The notes under the pieces were generated by a model that saw nothing but the letters and a program-made list of their open reading frames with translations, was not told the origin of the DNA and ran no database searches. The position numbers and the translations under genes are program-made. 64,000 bases of DNA from Ixodes scapularis. Taxonomy: Eukaryota; Arthropoda; Arachnida; Ixodida; Ixodidae. Positions 23,001 through 35,000 of this stretch are shown here, in pieces. Position 1 is the first letter of the stretch; the number at the start of each line of letters is the position of its first letter. The stretch lies in NCBI RefSeq assembly GCF_016920785.2, contig NW_024609846.1, forward strand, positions 85,197,816 to 85,261,815. Reading direction: 5' to 3'.

Positions 23001-26000
23001 GTGTCAAAAAAATTAATTTTAAGCGCGCAAAAAAAAAAAAAAGTTTTTTTACAGCAATATTGACGGCGCGAGACGCGATTTAGTCGGTATATAGTCACCT
23101 CCTTTCCTTGGGATTTCGGGTCCGTGGAGAAGTGGATTGGCTTGGCCATCACGTTGAGGTGGAGAGAGTGTATGACCATCTCATTCAGGTGGAAAGAGCG
23201 TATGACTATTCCATGACGTCATGGACTTTGCGCGCAAGATATAAAATAAATCTCGCGCCGTAAATATTGCTCTAAACTTTTTCTTTTTCAAGCAAAATTA
23301 ATTTTTCGACACACGTGTCTCAACAAGACTGTTTAAAAAACCATCTTTCTTTCTCTTCAGCGGCTTTTTAAGCCTTTTGGGATGACTTACGACCGGCTGC
23401 ATTGCTCCTCTGCCAGTCGTAAGTCATCGCAAGATATTTAAAGACCGGTCCCGTCTCAGTCGGTCATGTACAGTTAAAAACACGTGTGTGAACGGGCCAA
23501 TCGCTGTACTCTATGGAGCGCGTCCAACGAATAGCCACGTTTTGTAAATTGTACACTAGAAGCGGAGCGTCGCTATATAGCGGGAGCTTGCGTCGTCAAC
23601 TCGAGCACGAATTGAGCAGGCGACCGCAGGGCCCGCGCTCCTCAGCATACGATCTAAGAAAGGTCCCTGAAGCCGGGGTCACGCTACTCGTACCTTATAC
23701 AAAAGGCAGCCAGCAGACACTGTCCGCAGACGCGTGTTTTTTTTTTTTAATGCAAGATGGTCGTACAAGAACTCTCTACAGACATATTCGAAGCGTATAC
23801 ATTTATGTACGAAGCAAGCACGCTTCGAAAATGCATGAGGCGTGCCCGCAGATACTTCGGTCAATAGGGAGTTTTAGCCAACCGTTTTCGCAGGCCCGAT
23901 ACGGTACGATGGGATCCTCCAGTACGAAGTGCGCGTGCGCTACCGCATAAGACTCGCATGTGCGCAGTCCGTACCGGAGGGTCCCCTATAACGGTACCCT
24001 AAAACTCCCTTAAATTCCTGCTGGAAACACTGCGTCGAAACGCAATTGTGTGGTTCGACCTCAACGTGAAATGAGGTATATGTCCCGGGAAGAGGCGCGG
24101 AGTTCGCCTTGAATTGGGCCAATCAGGGCGTCAGAATCTGCCCCGTTGGTTCACTCCCACGAGGCTGTCTCGAGATGCACCAGGGACCGGTACCCCCTAC
24201 GACCCCGCCGCACCTGAGCCTGCTGTCGACCACGGCGTGGGGGCCGTCACCCATCCGGGCCGTGCAGCAGGGGTGCCAGGTGGTGCAGGTGTACTGCGTG
24301 GCCATGCAGCGCAGGTACTGCTCGCTCCACACGTCGCCCTCGCCCTCGCAGGCCGGGAACACCGTGGGCCACAGCCGCGTGCCCAGCCTCGCGAACGCCG
24401 CAGTCTGCATGATCTCCACGGCCTTCTTGGCGCCTGCAGAGGGACTCGTCGTTGTACGCGCGTCGCTCTTTGAAGGGCTCTTCGTTACGGTGCTGGCACA
24501 ACAAGTATAACGACAGTTACGGTTTTATGAATTCATGTCCACACTCGAGGACAACTTTCTAAAACAAAACACGGGAAGAAAAGTTGCGGGCACGTATTCT
24601 TTCCTTTGCATACAGTTTTCGTGACCAAATTTTCTGCCGTTGCGGCTCCCTCAAACTCCGTAGCCTCTAGAGCTACCACAAATTTCAAAGAACAGAACCT
24701 AAAGATATATGTAATCTTATGCAAAGCTTCTCCGAACACTGGCAAGTGCGCCACAGAAGCATGGAGGGCAGGGTTATCGTTGCGCATATTGTCCGCTGTA
24801 ATACACACGTTGTACGCGGAGCAAGAAACAAAACACACAATTCATTATATGCACGGAAACGTGTTTTGATGTTTGGTTGTTGTTGGTTTTGTAGAATGAT
24901 TTTATGACATTGCACTTGCCGAACGCTGCAGCCTCGACTTCCTCGGGATGCGAGAGGTAGTTGGGGTTGATGAGAGGTTTGCCGTGCGGGTCTGTGGTCT
25001 TTAGCCGGACGTAGCCCCTGGACTTGGGCCTGTTCAGTACGGGCGCCAGCTGGAAGCCGAACTTGCCGCGATGAGGCTTGTAGTACGCGTCGTACACCTT
25101 TCGCAGGGGGGGGGGACAAAATAAAAAAATATATTGGCGGAGATCGGATATCATTTCCTGCTGTGCGTATGCGCGCAGCGCGACATAAAACATTCTCAGG
25201 ACAAGAATATGGTTATCTCTGCACAAAAACGGAAATAACAGAGAGAAAAGAAGGAAAAAAAAAACATAAACCCTTTTGCGTTTTTTTTTACTTTTTTTTT
25301 TTTTGTTTTTTGCGGTGTAAATTTTGTTTTTGGATGGCTCAGCACGGCTCAGCCAGAAGGAAGTGCACATCTTCTCAGACACCTCGAGCAAGTCTGTAGC
25401 AGCTGTGGCGTATCTGAGAACCACAGACTCAGATGATGCGTGTCATGTCGGCTTTATAATAGACAAAGCTAAGCTAGCACCACGTCCGCAGTACACCATT
25501 CCCAGGCTCGAACTGTGCGGTGCGGTACTGGCTGTGGAGCTGGCAGAGCTCATTCAGAAAGAAATAGACAAACAAATAGATGTGGCGCATTTCTACACTG
25601 ACAGCAAGGTGATTTTGGGCTACATACACAACCAAACAAGGAGATTGTCCGTGTATGTCAGCAACAGGGTGGAAAGCATCAGAAAATCTACACAACCAGA
25701 ACAATGGCACTAGGTTCGGACCGATACAAACCCGGCAGATCTTGCTACAAGATTCGTGCCCGCAGCCCGGCTGAGGGAGACGGCTTGGCTGACTGGTCCA
25801 GAGTTCTTAAATTGTCAAGAAGAGTCTTCATGCGTCTTACAGAACGAGTTTGATCTGATAGACCCAAGCACTGATGCCGAGATCCGGCCCGAAGCAAGCG
25901 TCTCAGCAATTAGTGTGACCACAAAGGGATTCGGCACTAATCATTTCAGTCGTTTTTCAAGCTGGTCTAGACTGTTGCCTGCAGTTGCATACCTCACACG

Positions 26001-29000
26001 TGCTGCTGACAACTTTTGGCGCCCTTCTCGTTCCGAGACAGCTGATCTACCACGTGGCCGCCTTCGAAGAGGACAGCTATCTGTGGATCATTTGTCTCTT
26101 GCGAAGAATCTCGTCATTCGCTCCGTCCAACTACAGGTTTTCCCGCTCATTTTAATCCAAGTGACGACCAATTTAATCCCGGGGTCACTCAATTTAATCC
26201 AAGCGCCATACAATTTAATCCAAGCGCCAAACAATTTAATCCCGAGGTCAGTCATTTTAATCCACAATATATATACGCACTTATTGTGTTCAGTGGTCGT
26301 GTTTCGCTTAAACATTTGGTAACTTAAAACAATTGTTTATACAATTAGAATTTTGGGGGGCAATTAATAATTTGATTACTAATGTGATTACTTTGAGTTA
26401 CTAGTCCCACTATTGACGAGGCTTATTGATGTGTTGGTTACTCTTTGTAGAGCGCAGCTCTTAGGCACCCGTTTCCGGCTTGAACGGCGTCAGCGTCGGC
26501 GTCGGCGTAACCACGCGGTGCATGATGGGTAAATTCCCCCGCTAAATTTAGCGGAAAGTTTCCCCCGCTACATCTAGCGGAAAGTTTCCCCCGCTAAATC
26601 TAGCGGAAAATATTCCCCACTTAAGTTAACGGAAAATTTTCCCCGCTAAATCAAGCGGAAAAGTTTCTCCACTATATCTAGCGGAAAGTTTTCCCCGCTA
26701 AATCTAGCGGAAAATTTCCCCCGCTTTATTTAGCGGAAAACTTTCCCCGCTAAATCTAGCGGAAATTTTCCCCGCTAAATATAGCGGAAAATATTTAGCG
26801 GGAAATTTTCCCCGTTAAATCTAGAGGAAATGTTTTCCAGCAAGATTTAGCGGAAAATTTGACCCACTAAGTCTAACGGGAAATTTTACCTGCTAAATCT
26901 AGCGGAAAATTTTCCCCGCTAAATCTAGCAGAAAATATTCCCCGCTATATTTAGCGGAAAATTTCTCTCGCTAAATCTAGCGGAAAATCTTCCCAGCTAG
27001 ATTTAGCGGAAGATTTGCCCCACTTAGTCAGTCGAGAGTTTTCACCGCTAAATCTAGCGGAATATTTTTCCCGTTAAATTTAGCGGAAATCTTTTCCAGC
27101 CAGATTGATTTAGCGGAAAATTTGCCCTGCTAATTCTAGATGGAGAAATTTTCTGCTAGATTTAGCGGGAAAAATTTTCCGCTAAATCTAGCTGGGAAAA
27201 TTTTTAGCTAAATATACCGGGGAAAATTTTCCGCTAGATTTAGCGGGGGAAATTTTCCGCTAAACATAGCGGAAAAATTTTCCCGCTAGATTCAGCGGGG
27301 AAACTTTTCCGCTAAATTTAGCCAGGAAATATTCCTGCTAAATTTAGCGGGGAAAAAATTTCCGCTAAATTTAAAAGAAAAATTTTTTCGCTAAATTTAG
27401 CGGAGTAAATTTTACGCTAGATTTAGCGCGGAAAATTTTCCGCTAGACTTTGCGGGGCAACATTTCCGCTGAATCTAGCTGAGAAAAATTTCCGCTAGAT
27501 TTAGCGGGGAGAATTTTCTGCTAAATATAGCGGGAAACATTTTTCGCTAAATTTAGCAGGGAAAGTTTCCTGCTAGATAAGGCGGCGAAGATTTTCCGCT
27601 GGACAGCGGGGCGAATTTTGCGCTAAATCTAGCTGGGAAGATTTTCTGCTAGATTTAGCGGGAGAAAGTTTCCGCTAGACTTAGCGCGGCAAATTTTCCG
27701 CTTTATCTAGCTAGTAAAAGTTTCCGCTAAATTTAGCGGGGAAAAATTTCCACTAGATGTAGCGGGAAAATTTTTCTGCTAAATTTAGTGGGAAAGTTTA
27801 CCCATCATGCTCCGCGTGGTAACGCCGACGGCGACGCCGATGCCGACGCCGTTTAAGCCGGAAAGGGGTGCCTAAAAGCTGTACTCTAAAAGGAGTAACC
27901 ATATCAATTAAGCCTCGTGAATAGTAGGAGTAGTAACACAAAGTAATCACATTAGTGATCAAATTATCTATTGCCCGCCAAAAATTCTAATTGTATGAAG
28001 AATTGTTCTAAGTTACCAAATGTGTAAGCGAAACACGCCCAGTGAACACAGTAAGTGCATATCTATATTGTGGATTAAATTGACTGACCTAGGGATTAAA
28101 TTGTATGGCGCTTGGATTAAATTGAGTGACCCCGGGATTAAATTGGTCGTCGCTTGGATTAAAATGAGCGGGAAAACCTGTAGAATTGGAGAAGCCAGCA
28201 GCAAACGCTGGGCTGTGCTGTTTACGTGCATGAGCATTCGGGCGGTCCACATCGAAGTCATAGAGTCCATGGATGCTTCAAGTTTTATTAACGCTCTCAG
28301 AATATTTTTTGCACTCAGAGGACCTGCGAAACAGCTACGATCCGACTGTGGAACCGATTTCGTCGGAGCATGTTCAGAGCTCAACCTGAGGACTAGTGGT
28401 CTCGACAACAACAAAGTGCAACCATTCCTTTCAAGCCAAAATTGCAGTTAGGTTTTCACCCCTCCTCATTCGTCTCACTTTGGAGCAGCTTGGGAGCGAA
28501 TGATGGGAATCGCACGTCGTATTTTGGATTTCAGGAATCGCATGTCGTATTTTGGACTTCATGTTGTTGGAACACAGACCGAGCCGTCTCAGCCTGAAGT
28601 TCTGGTGACATTTTTGGCAGGGGTTTCAGCAATCATAAATGCTAGATCTCTTATTCCTGTTTTGATGGATCCGGAATGCTGGGACATCTTTTCTCCGTCT
28701 ACACTCTTTACCCAGAAGGTTGGCGGAGACACGTTACCGCCCGGCGAGTTCAACGTCAGGGATCTCTACAGAAGTCAGTGGCGTCAAGTGCAGTGGTTGG
28801 CACACTCCTTTTGGCACCGTTGGCGACGTGAGTTCCTGACAACGCTTCAGAGCCGTCGCAAGTGAAAGGATAGCCTTCGAGACCTCAAGGAAGGTGACAT
28901 TGTGCTCCTAAGAGACAAACAGGTTCACCGCAACGAGTGGCCTATGGGTGTGATCGTGAACACTTTCCCGAGTGCAGACGGAGAAGTACGAAAAATAGAG

Positions 29001-32000
29001 ATCAAGACGGCGACCAGAGCAGAACTAAAAACTTTCCGAAGGCCAGTCACTGAGACTGTCCTTCTCATCTCAAGTGAAGACTGATCCGAAACTTCAGTGC
29101 GTTTCCAGATTTTGTAAACGTTGCCTTATAGTGTCATAGTGGTATCTCGTGATACCAGACGGGGAGTGTGCTGTTACTGCGGTGTAGTTGAGTTTGGACT
29201 TGCTCGGGTTAGCCGCATCGCGTTGGCATCAGATTGTGCCGTGTGCGTTTTCTTCCTTTTTTGTTTTTGGACTCGTTCGATCTGGGACCATCATGTAACT
29301 CGCTACTAGGAAGCACCGTCTTTTAAGGTGGTTGTTATGGACATAAAAGTACAGTTTTCTATGACATCCAATCGTTCGCTACCTGAGGAGTGGCCGCTCT
29401 AAGGCGCGCCATGGAATCAGAATACTTTGTGACAAAAAACGCAATGCATTTTCAGTCGCCTTGAGAACTCACCTCCTTCGTGAGCCCGCTGTCCAGAAGG
29501 TAGCGCTCTCCCTCGCTGCTGCTGGGCGAGATGGACAGTAGCACTATCTCGATGTCCGGGAAGTCCAAACTGGCGTTCACGTGCGGAGTGCTCACGAAAG
29601 CGACGGCTTCGATACCCGCCGGCACGGCCAGGGGCCCTGCGTCAGGACGAACGGCTCGAACGTGCGGGCTAAGGCGGCAGCCCTCGTGCACCAAGTCAGG
29701 TCGCGTGCGGAGCCCTACCATCTCTCGCCACCTATGGCACTTTTCTCGCAACCTGATCTGAGGGCACTTCGACCTGTACCGTCATGCCAAGCTGCTCTCA
29801 GACGCTCCTGCGCGCGATCATCGATCATTGGTCAAAGAACAAGCAGCTCTCATTGCTACCCCGTGGTCACGCGCTGTTTTGTTGTCAAAAGAGACGCGTC
29901 CACCTTCTTGCCACCGAGACCTCGGGGCTTCTTGTGGGTTTGATCGCTCGAAGAAGTTAGGTCACTGACACCGAGTGTATGGTGATGTAGGGCTCGAACC
30001 GCAAACAATGACTAATAACGCGGGACCTCGGAGTACTGTCAGTGTCCTTGCACTACCGCCTAGAAGACAAATGGCCTGCACCGTTCCCATCCAACCTTCA
30101 TCACTAGGGGATCCACACAGCGGCGCCTGGCTTGCGTCAACAGCTCCACCAGCGCGTCCTGCAGCGTCTAACAACGAGCGCGACGATTACACGCGGAGGT
30201 TCCAAGACGCAGACGCGCTTGCCGCTTTGCGGAGACTCTCGCCAAGCTTCCTCTTGTTCGACGCTTGGGCGGGTCTGAGGTCCACTAACGATGATTCCAT
30301 GCGAAGTCCTTGTCTTCTAGGTAGTCTTGGTTTGACGCGAAGATAAATTAGAAGAGTACGTTATTCGAAATGATAATCCCAAGTCTCGAAAACGTCCTCG
30401 AGCTTGCCGTATAACAATTCAGCAGTGTAGCAAGACCTGAGCTATTCGAGTTTCAAGATTGGCGAGTAGATGTTTCGGTGGCGCCCTCTTATGGTTCCTA
30501 TCCTTGACGTCATGTCCAAAATAACCGATAGCGAGCGACAAGGATACGATGGTGCGTAAAAAGCGCGATGGAAGCCATCCTGTTCCTAAATCAACGCTGT
30601 CAGAGCTGAGAGTGTGACAAATATTTCCGTCGATGAGAGCAGAAAATGTTCCCGCTCGAGACGGTGAGTGATTGACCAATCGTGGAAGGCCGATCACAGC
30701 GGCGCTTTGGGTCACGCACATCGCCAATTGATGAAGTGAAATTAACTTCTGGTGCCTGGCGCAAATTCCTACCGGTTTGGTAATGTGTAGCATAATGTAT
30801 TGACGCTTTACACACGCGCCAGAATACAGCCGCCATTGCTGACCTTCTCCTGTTTTACCGAGATACCAAGCCACTGAAATTGGTGTGGACGAGCCTCCAC
30901 AAAGGCCAATGCTGGGGAGCAAGACACAATAAAATCTAAAATGTCGATAACCTGGCCTGCTATGGTAATAATGAAGTGAAGTAAACGTAATAAGGGGGAA
31001 CAAAAACTGAAGGTCAGTTATGGCGGCGCCCATGCACAGCTGCTGCAAAGCGTCTATACCTTCGTTGCGGTTCGGCGCAGTGCGGTGCAGTTTGGCAAAA
31101 CAACCGCGTTACTTTCAACGCGTGCCAGTCGAGCGAAAGTGCGACACCTTTCGAGCCGAAGGCGTACTGGGTGACGGTGGAGATGCTCTTCAGATTCAGC
31201 TCGGCGTCCGTCTGCGTGGTGGCGGCTATTCCCCCGACGAAGAAGTGGTCCTGGAGACCCTCTCCCACCGGCAGGTCAGCGACCACGGGAATCTGACGAG
31301 GCAACGATTCTGTACTATTCTACGACAGTGCCTTTGAGGCTTACAAAAGTGACCTTATGGCCACACGTATAGACCACGAAATTATTTTAAGCCGAAACCT
31401 TTTCTTCCTTATATGTGTAAGCATTTTATTAGTCTAGTCAGATTTCTAGATTAGGAATGCTTACGTTAGACTGGCGGGTGTCCCAGTGCTATAACGTCTG
31501 CCTCAAAGTTGCTGGTTACATTCAAACACGTTATGGTAAAGGGTGAAATAGTACGATCAAAACGTAGATAAGGTCTGCGTTTTGATAAGGTCCGAGGGAA
31601 CAGCATTCCCGTAGATATCTCATTAGGTGAGACATCCTGTAGAGTGTCGCACCCGCAAAACCATCTTCCTACAGGTCCCCGAGAAGCTCATCAACGCCGA
31701 TTAGCCAAGTGACACCTTTCGATCTCAAATGTGATTTTCGCTGGGGCACTGTCAAATGAAAGACTTCAAGTTATTTTACAGCCATCTTAAGCCGTGTCAA
31801 AGTTAACTCACGTCCAGCTCTTTCAGGTGATGCGCCGGTCCAATGCCCGAGAGCATCAAGAGTTGAGCCGTGCCGATGGCGCCGCATGACACGATCACTT
31901 CTCTCCTGGCCAGCACCTTGCGGTCTTCGGCGCCTCTTTCAAACTTGACTCCGTACGCATGCTTCTTTTTGAACAGAATCTGCGTCCAGAATCAAGCCGG

Positions 32001-35000
32001 GAAATGGTACGATGCACTAACGTGTTCACGAACTTCGTTCGTTCGGAGTTTTAATTTTATCGCTCGTATACCGCTTCCACTTGAACGCGGTGAAATTTGA
32101 ATATTTATTTTTCATTCAGCGCCAGGGGAACCAAGTGGCGGAGCTGCGAAGAAATACAGCATTACAAGCGTGGTATCTAGGCTGGGGCACTACGAGTGCA
32201 AGCCCATGCAGCATGTCATCGTGAAAGTAACGTTGGCAGGATTTCAGCTTCACGTGCTTGCCGACACATGCGAATACATATAACAGCGGTCAAATGCAGA
32301 GCTCCAATGTTTCCAAATTTATAGTCAAGCGTGCGGCCCCCACAACCCAGTATGCGCGTGTTCCTAACTTCGGAAAGCGAGCAAATCATGCGCCATACGC
32401 ACGAACGCTAAAGATGGTGCTTGCCAGACCAGTCGTTTGGAAAGGTCTATGGGCGGGCGCGCTGTTTACAAACGGGTGGTTTGCTGAGGACGCGCAGGGG
32501 CTTTGTCGTTCCAATATTGTGTTACTCTGCGTACGTAGAGCCCCGTTATGCTAAAAAGGAACGACGTCCGAAGTTAGCGCTTGTTGTCCTGGGACGGTTA
32601 AGATGGCGGGCCACTGCGGAATAAAAAGAGAGAGAGCGAAAGATATCCTATTGAATAAACGAGAAAACGTCGGTCATTATGCGCCTGTGCGGCGGTGTGT
32701 CACCGTCGTGAAAATAAAGACCAAAGAGTGTGCGCGTCGGATAAGAGGGACGAGGAAGAGAATGGAAGAGGAACATCCGTCTTCAGAGCACACGGGATGC
32801 TACGAGCCGAAGGCCTCAATCAAGGCGCTCCAAAAGCATAACGTCATGCTCTCAGCATCTTTCTTTGGAAATATTCTTCGCAGCTAATAAAAAAAAATAT
32901 GAAAGTGCACCCGGAACATTCGCTTTTATACTGCATGTAGGCGTTTGCGTGTCTTTAGCCTTCCACTACGCCTCTGACCTACAAACCAGCTGTAGAAACG
33001 CCGCCTACTATTCATTATGGTGGGCGTCTGCGAGAAAGCAAAAAAGAACGAAAAAAAAATGTGCGTGCCAGAGGGGAGGTCGCTGCCTTTCTTATGAAGG
33101 GCATGGCCAGTGGGCATGTCTTTGAACATACCTGCATATATGAAGAAGATTATAGACCTGCGTACATATTTTTTACAACTTAATTTTTTACACATACGTT
33201 TTTCACAACGGGCTCGAAATAATTCTGACACGTTATAAACGATTATTTCTCATAGATATCTCATAGATCTGATCTGGTAAACACTCTATGCTTATTATTA
33301 TAATGCAATTAAATGCAAAGGTGCAAGCAAGCTGGACAAGAATGACGAAAATAATCTCTGGAGAAGGGGAACAAGTTTCGTCACTCTATGCTTATAGTTA
33401 TACACAAGTTCGAAGTGCTCCAGGATTACCCGACAGATGACGCCAGTGTGCCAGTGTGCTAAACTAGTACAAGATAACGCAACGCACTCATTACAATCAA
33501 GCGCAAATGTGTAAACTAACCATTAGCCTCAAGCCGAAAATATTAGCTGTACGTAATCTACACCTTGTTTTAAACAATCTATGTATAGTATTGTCAAGCA
33601 CAATGATACAAGGAGTTCATTGTTGGTGGCTGAGGTAGCTGTTTCCAGATGGGAAGGACGAACACGTGCCATCTCAGCAATCTTACCCTGGTAGCCATGC
33701 TGAGCAGAGAGATATGCAAGTTCTTCCGTTTCCCCACAATAGGTTGAATGAAGGCTTTACTCGAACTGTAGCGCTGGCCGTCCTTCACATTTACCTGAAT
33801 CCGAGAGAAACCTGCGCAGCATCAAGCAAATCACGTCATGTGAATATATTGGGAAAGCGTGCCGTCGCAAGCTTACGACAACCGCATCACTGGTCGTAAT
33901 CGATATTTGTTCGGTGTGCGAAAAAATTAGGAAGTTGGACCGCATATTTCGTCTGTGCACGTGCTTTTATTTGTATGAGCCCCTGTGGTCAAGGAAATAA
34001 TATTCAGGAAAGGAGTGGAAACAAATAAAAAACATACGCTCCCCTCCCCCCACCCCCCTTACGTTGCATTCTTTCATAAGTTATTTTACAAAGCACCACT
34101 TTTCACGCTCACCCACTGAACCCTCATCCAAACTTCGTATTCAGAGCACTCGAATTGTTGTTCCCCTCACAAATATCATAAATTCTGTGTGAATGTTCTC
34201 GAAATAAATAAATTTCATCTTGAGTTTGAACTTGAGAAGTATGCAGTATCAACTTCAAGGAAGGGCACCTAGCGAAGCATTGTGAAAACGATTTCTTCAA
34301 ACTTTCTTGCTAGTTTCCAAGCATAAAAGTGCCAAAGTCGAGAAAAACTACAATGTGTCCCGGAAAAAAAAAAAAAAAAAGTTCTTTTACTGCAAAAAAC
34401 AAAACAAAGCATCGATGAATCCTTAGTCTTCGCTCAAACGTAGCGTTAGTGGTGTGAACCAGATGCCGCAGTTTAAGAACTGACCGTTAGCTTATTCGAA
34501 AGTTATTTGATTTCCTGAAACTTTCAACGGAAAAGTGGGACCCGTTCCAGGTCTCCCTCGTTCTCCCTGGTTCTTATTTGAAGTCCGGCCACAGGTGTAT
34601 GACTTGAGGGAGAGTATACTTGCCCGTTTGCGTAGGACCGTTGTAGTCGACGTAATCGTACCCCAATTCCTTGCCCGCTTCGAGGAATACATCGCTGAGA
34701 ACCGTCTTAGTATTAGGGTAACCGATCGGCAGCTCGCCCTTGTGTCCGTGGTAACCTGCACATACATGATTAGATGGCGGGCATGAACCAGTGTCAAAGG
34801 CAGACCGACCTCTCGCTGTTGAAGTCTAGACATTCAACGCCTAGAAAGTCACCAAAACATGAGAATGGATGGCAGGGCGTCTCTTTCGAATGCCCAACCT
34901 CCCGCACACGTTCCTTGCCATCCGCCATGCTTTGGCGTGCGTGCGCACGCTAAAGGCTTCCAAGACGCCGAAGGGTTGTCGAAGGTATGCGGAGTGCAAC

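Noticed and set aside
24109..24510. Plus-strand open frames of 119-133 codons
   Set aside because: They are the antisense shadow of gene A exon 11, whose minus-strand frame carries the catalytic motif.
26540..27800. CRISPR-like regular repeats
   Set aside because: Units are diverged, self-complementary and lack unique spacers, and the setting is an animal intron.
30419..31048. 209-codon minus-strand gene in intron 8
   Set aside because: No motif, composition like surrounding intron and no splice context; overlaps another chance frame.
33771..33800. GATTCAG as acceptor of exon 6
   Set aside because: It is out of phase with exon 5; the GCTGCGCAG site upstream restores conserved residues in frame.
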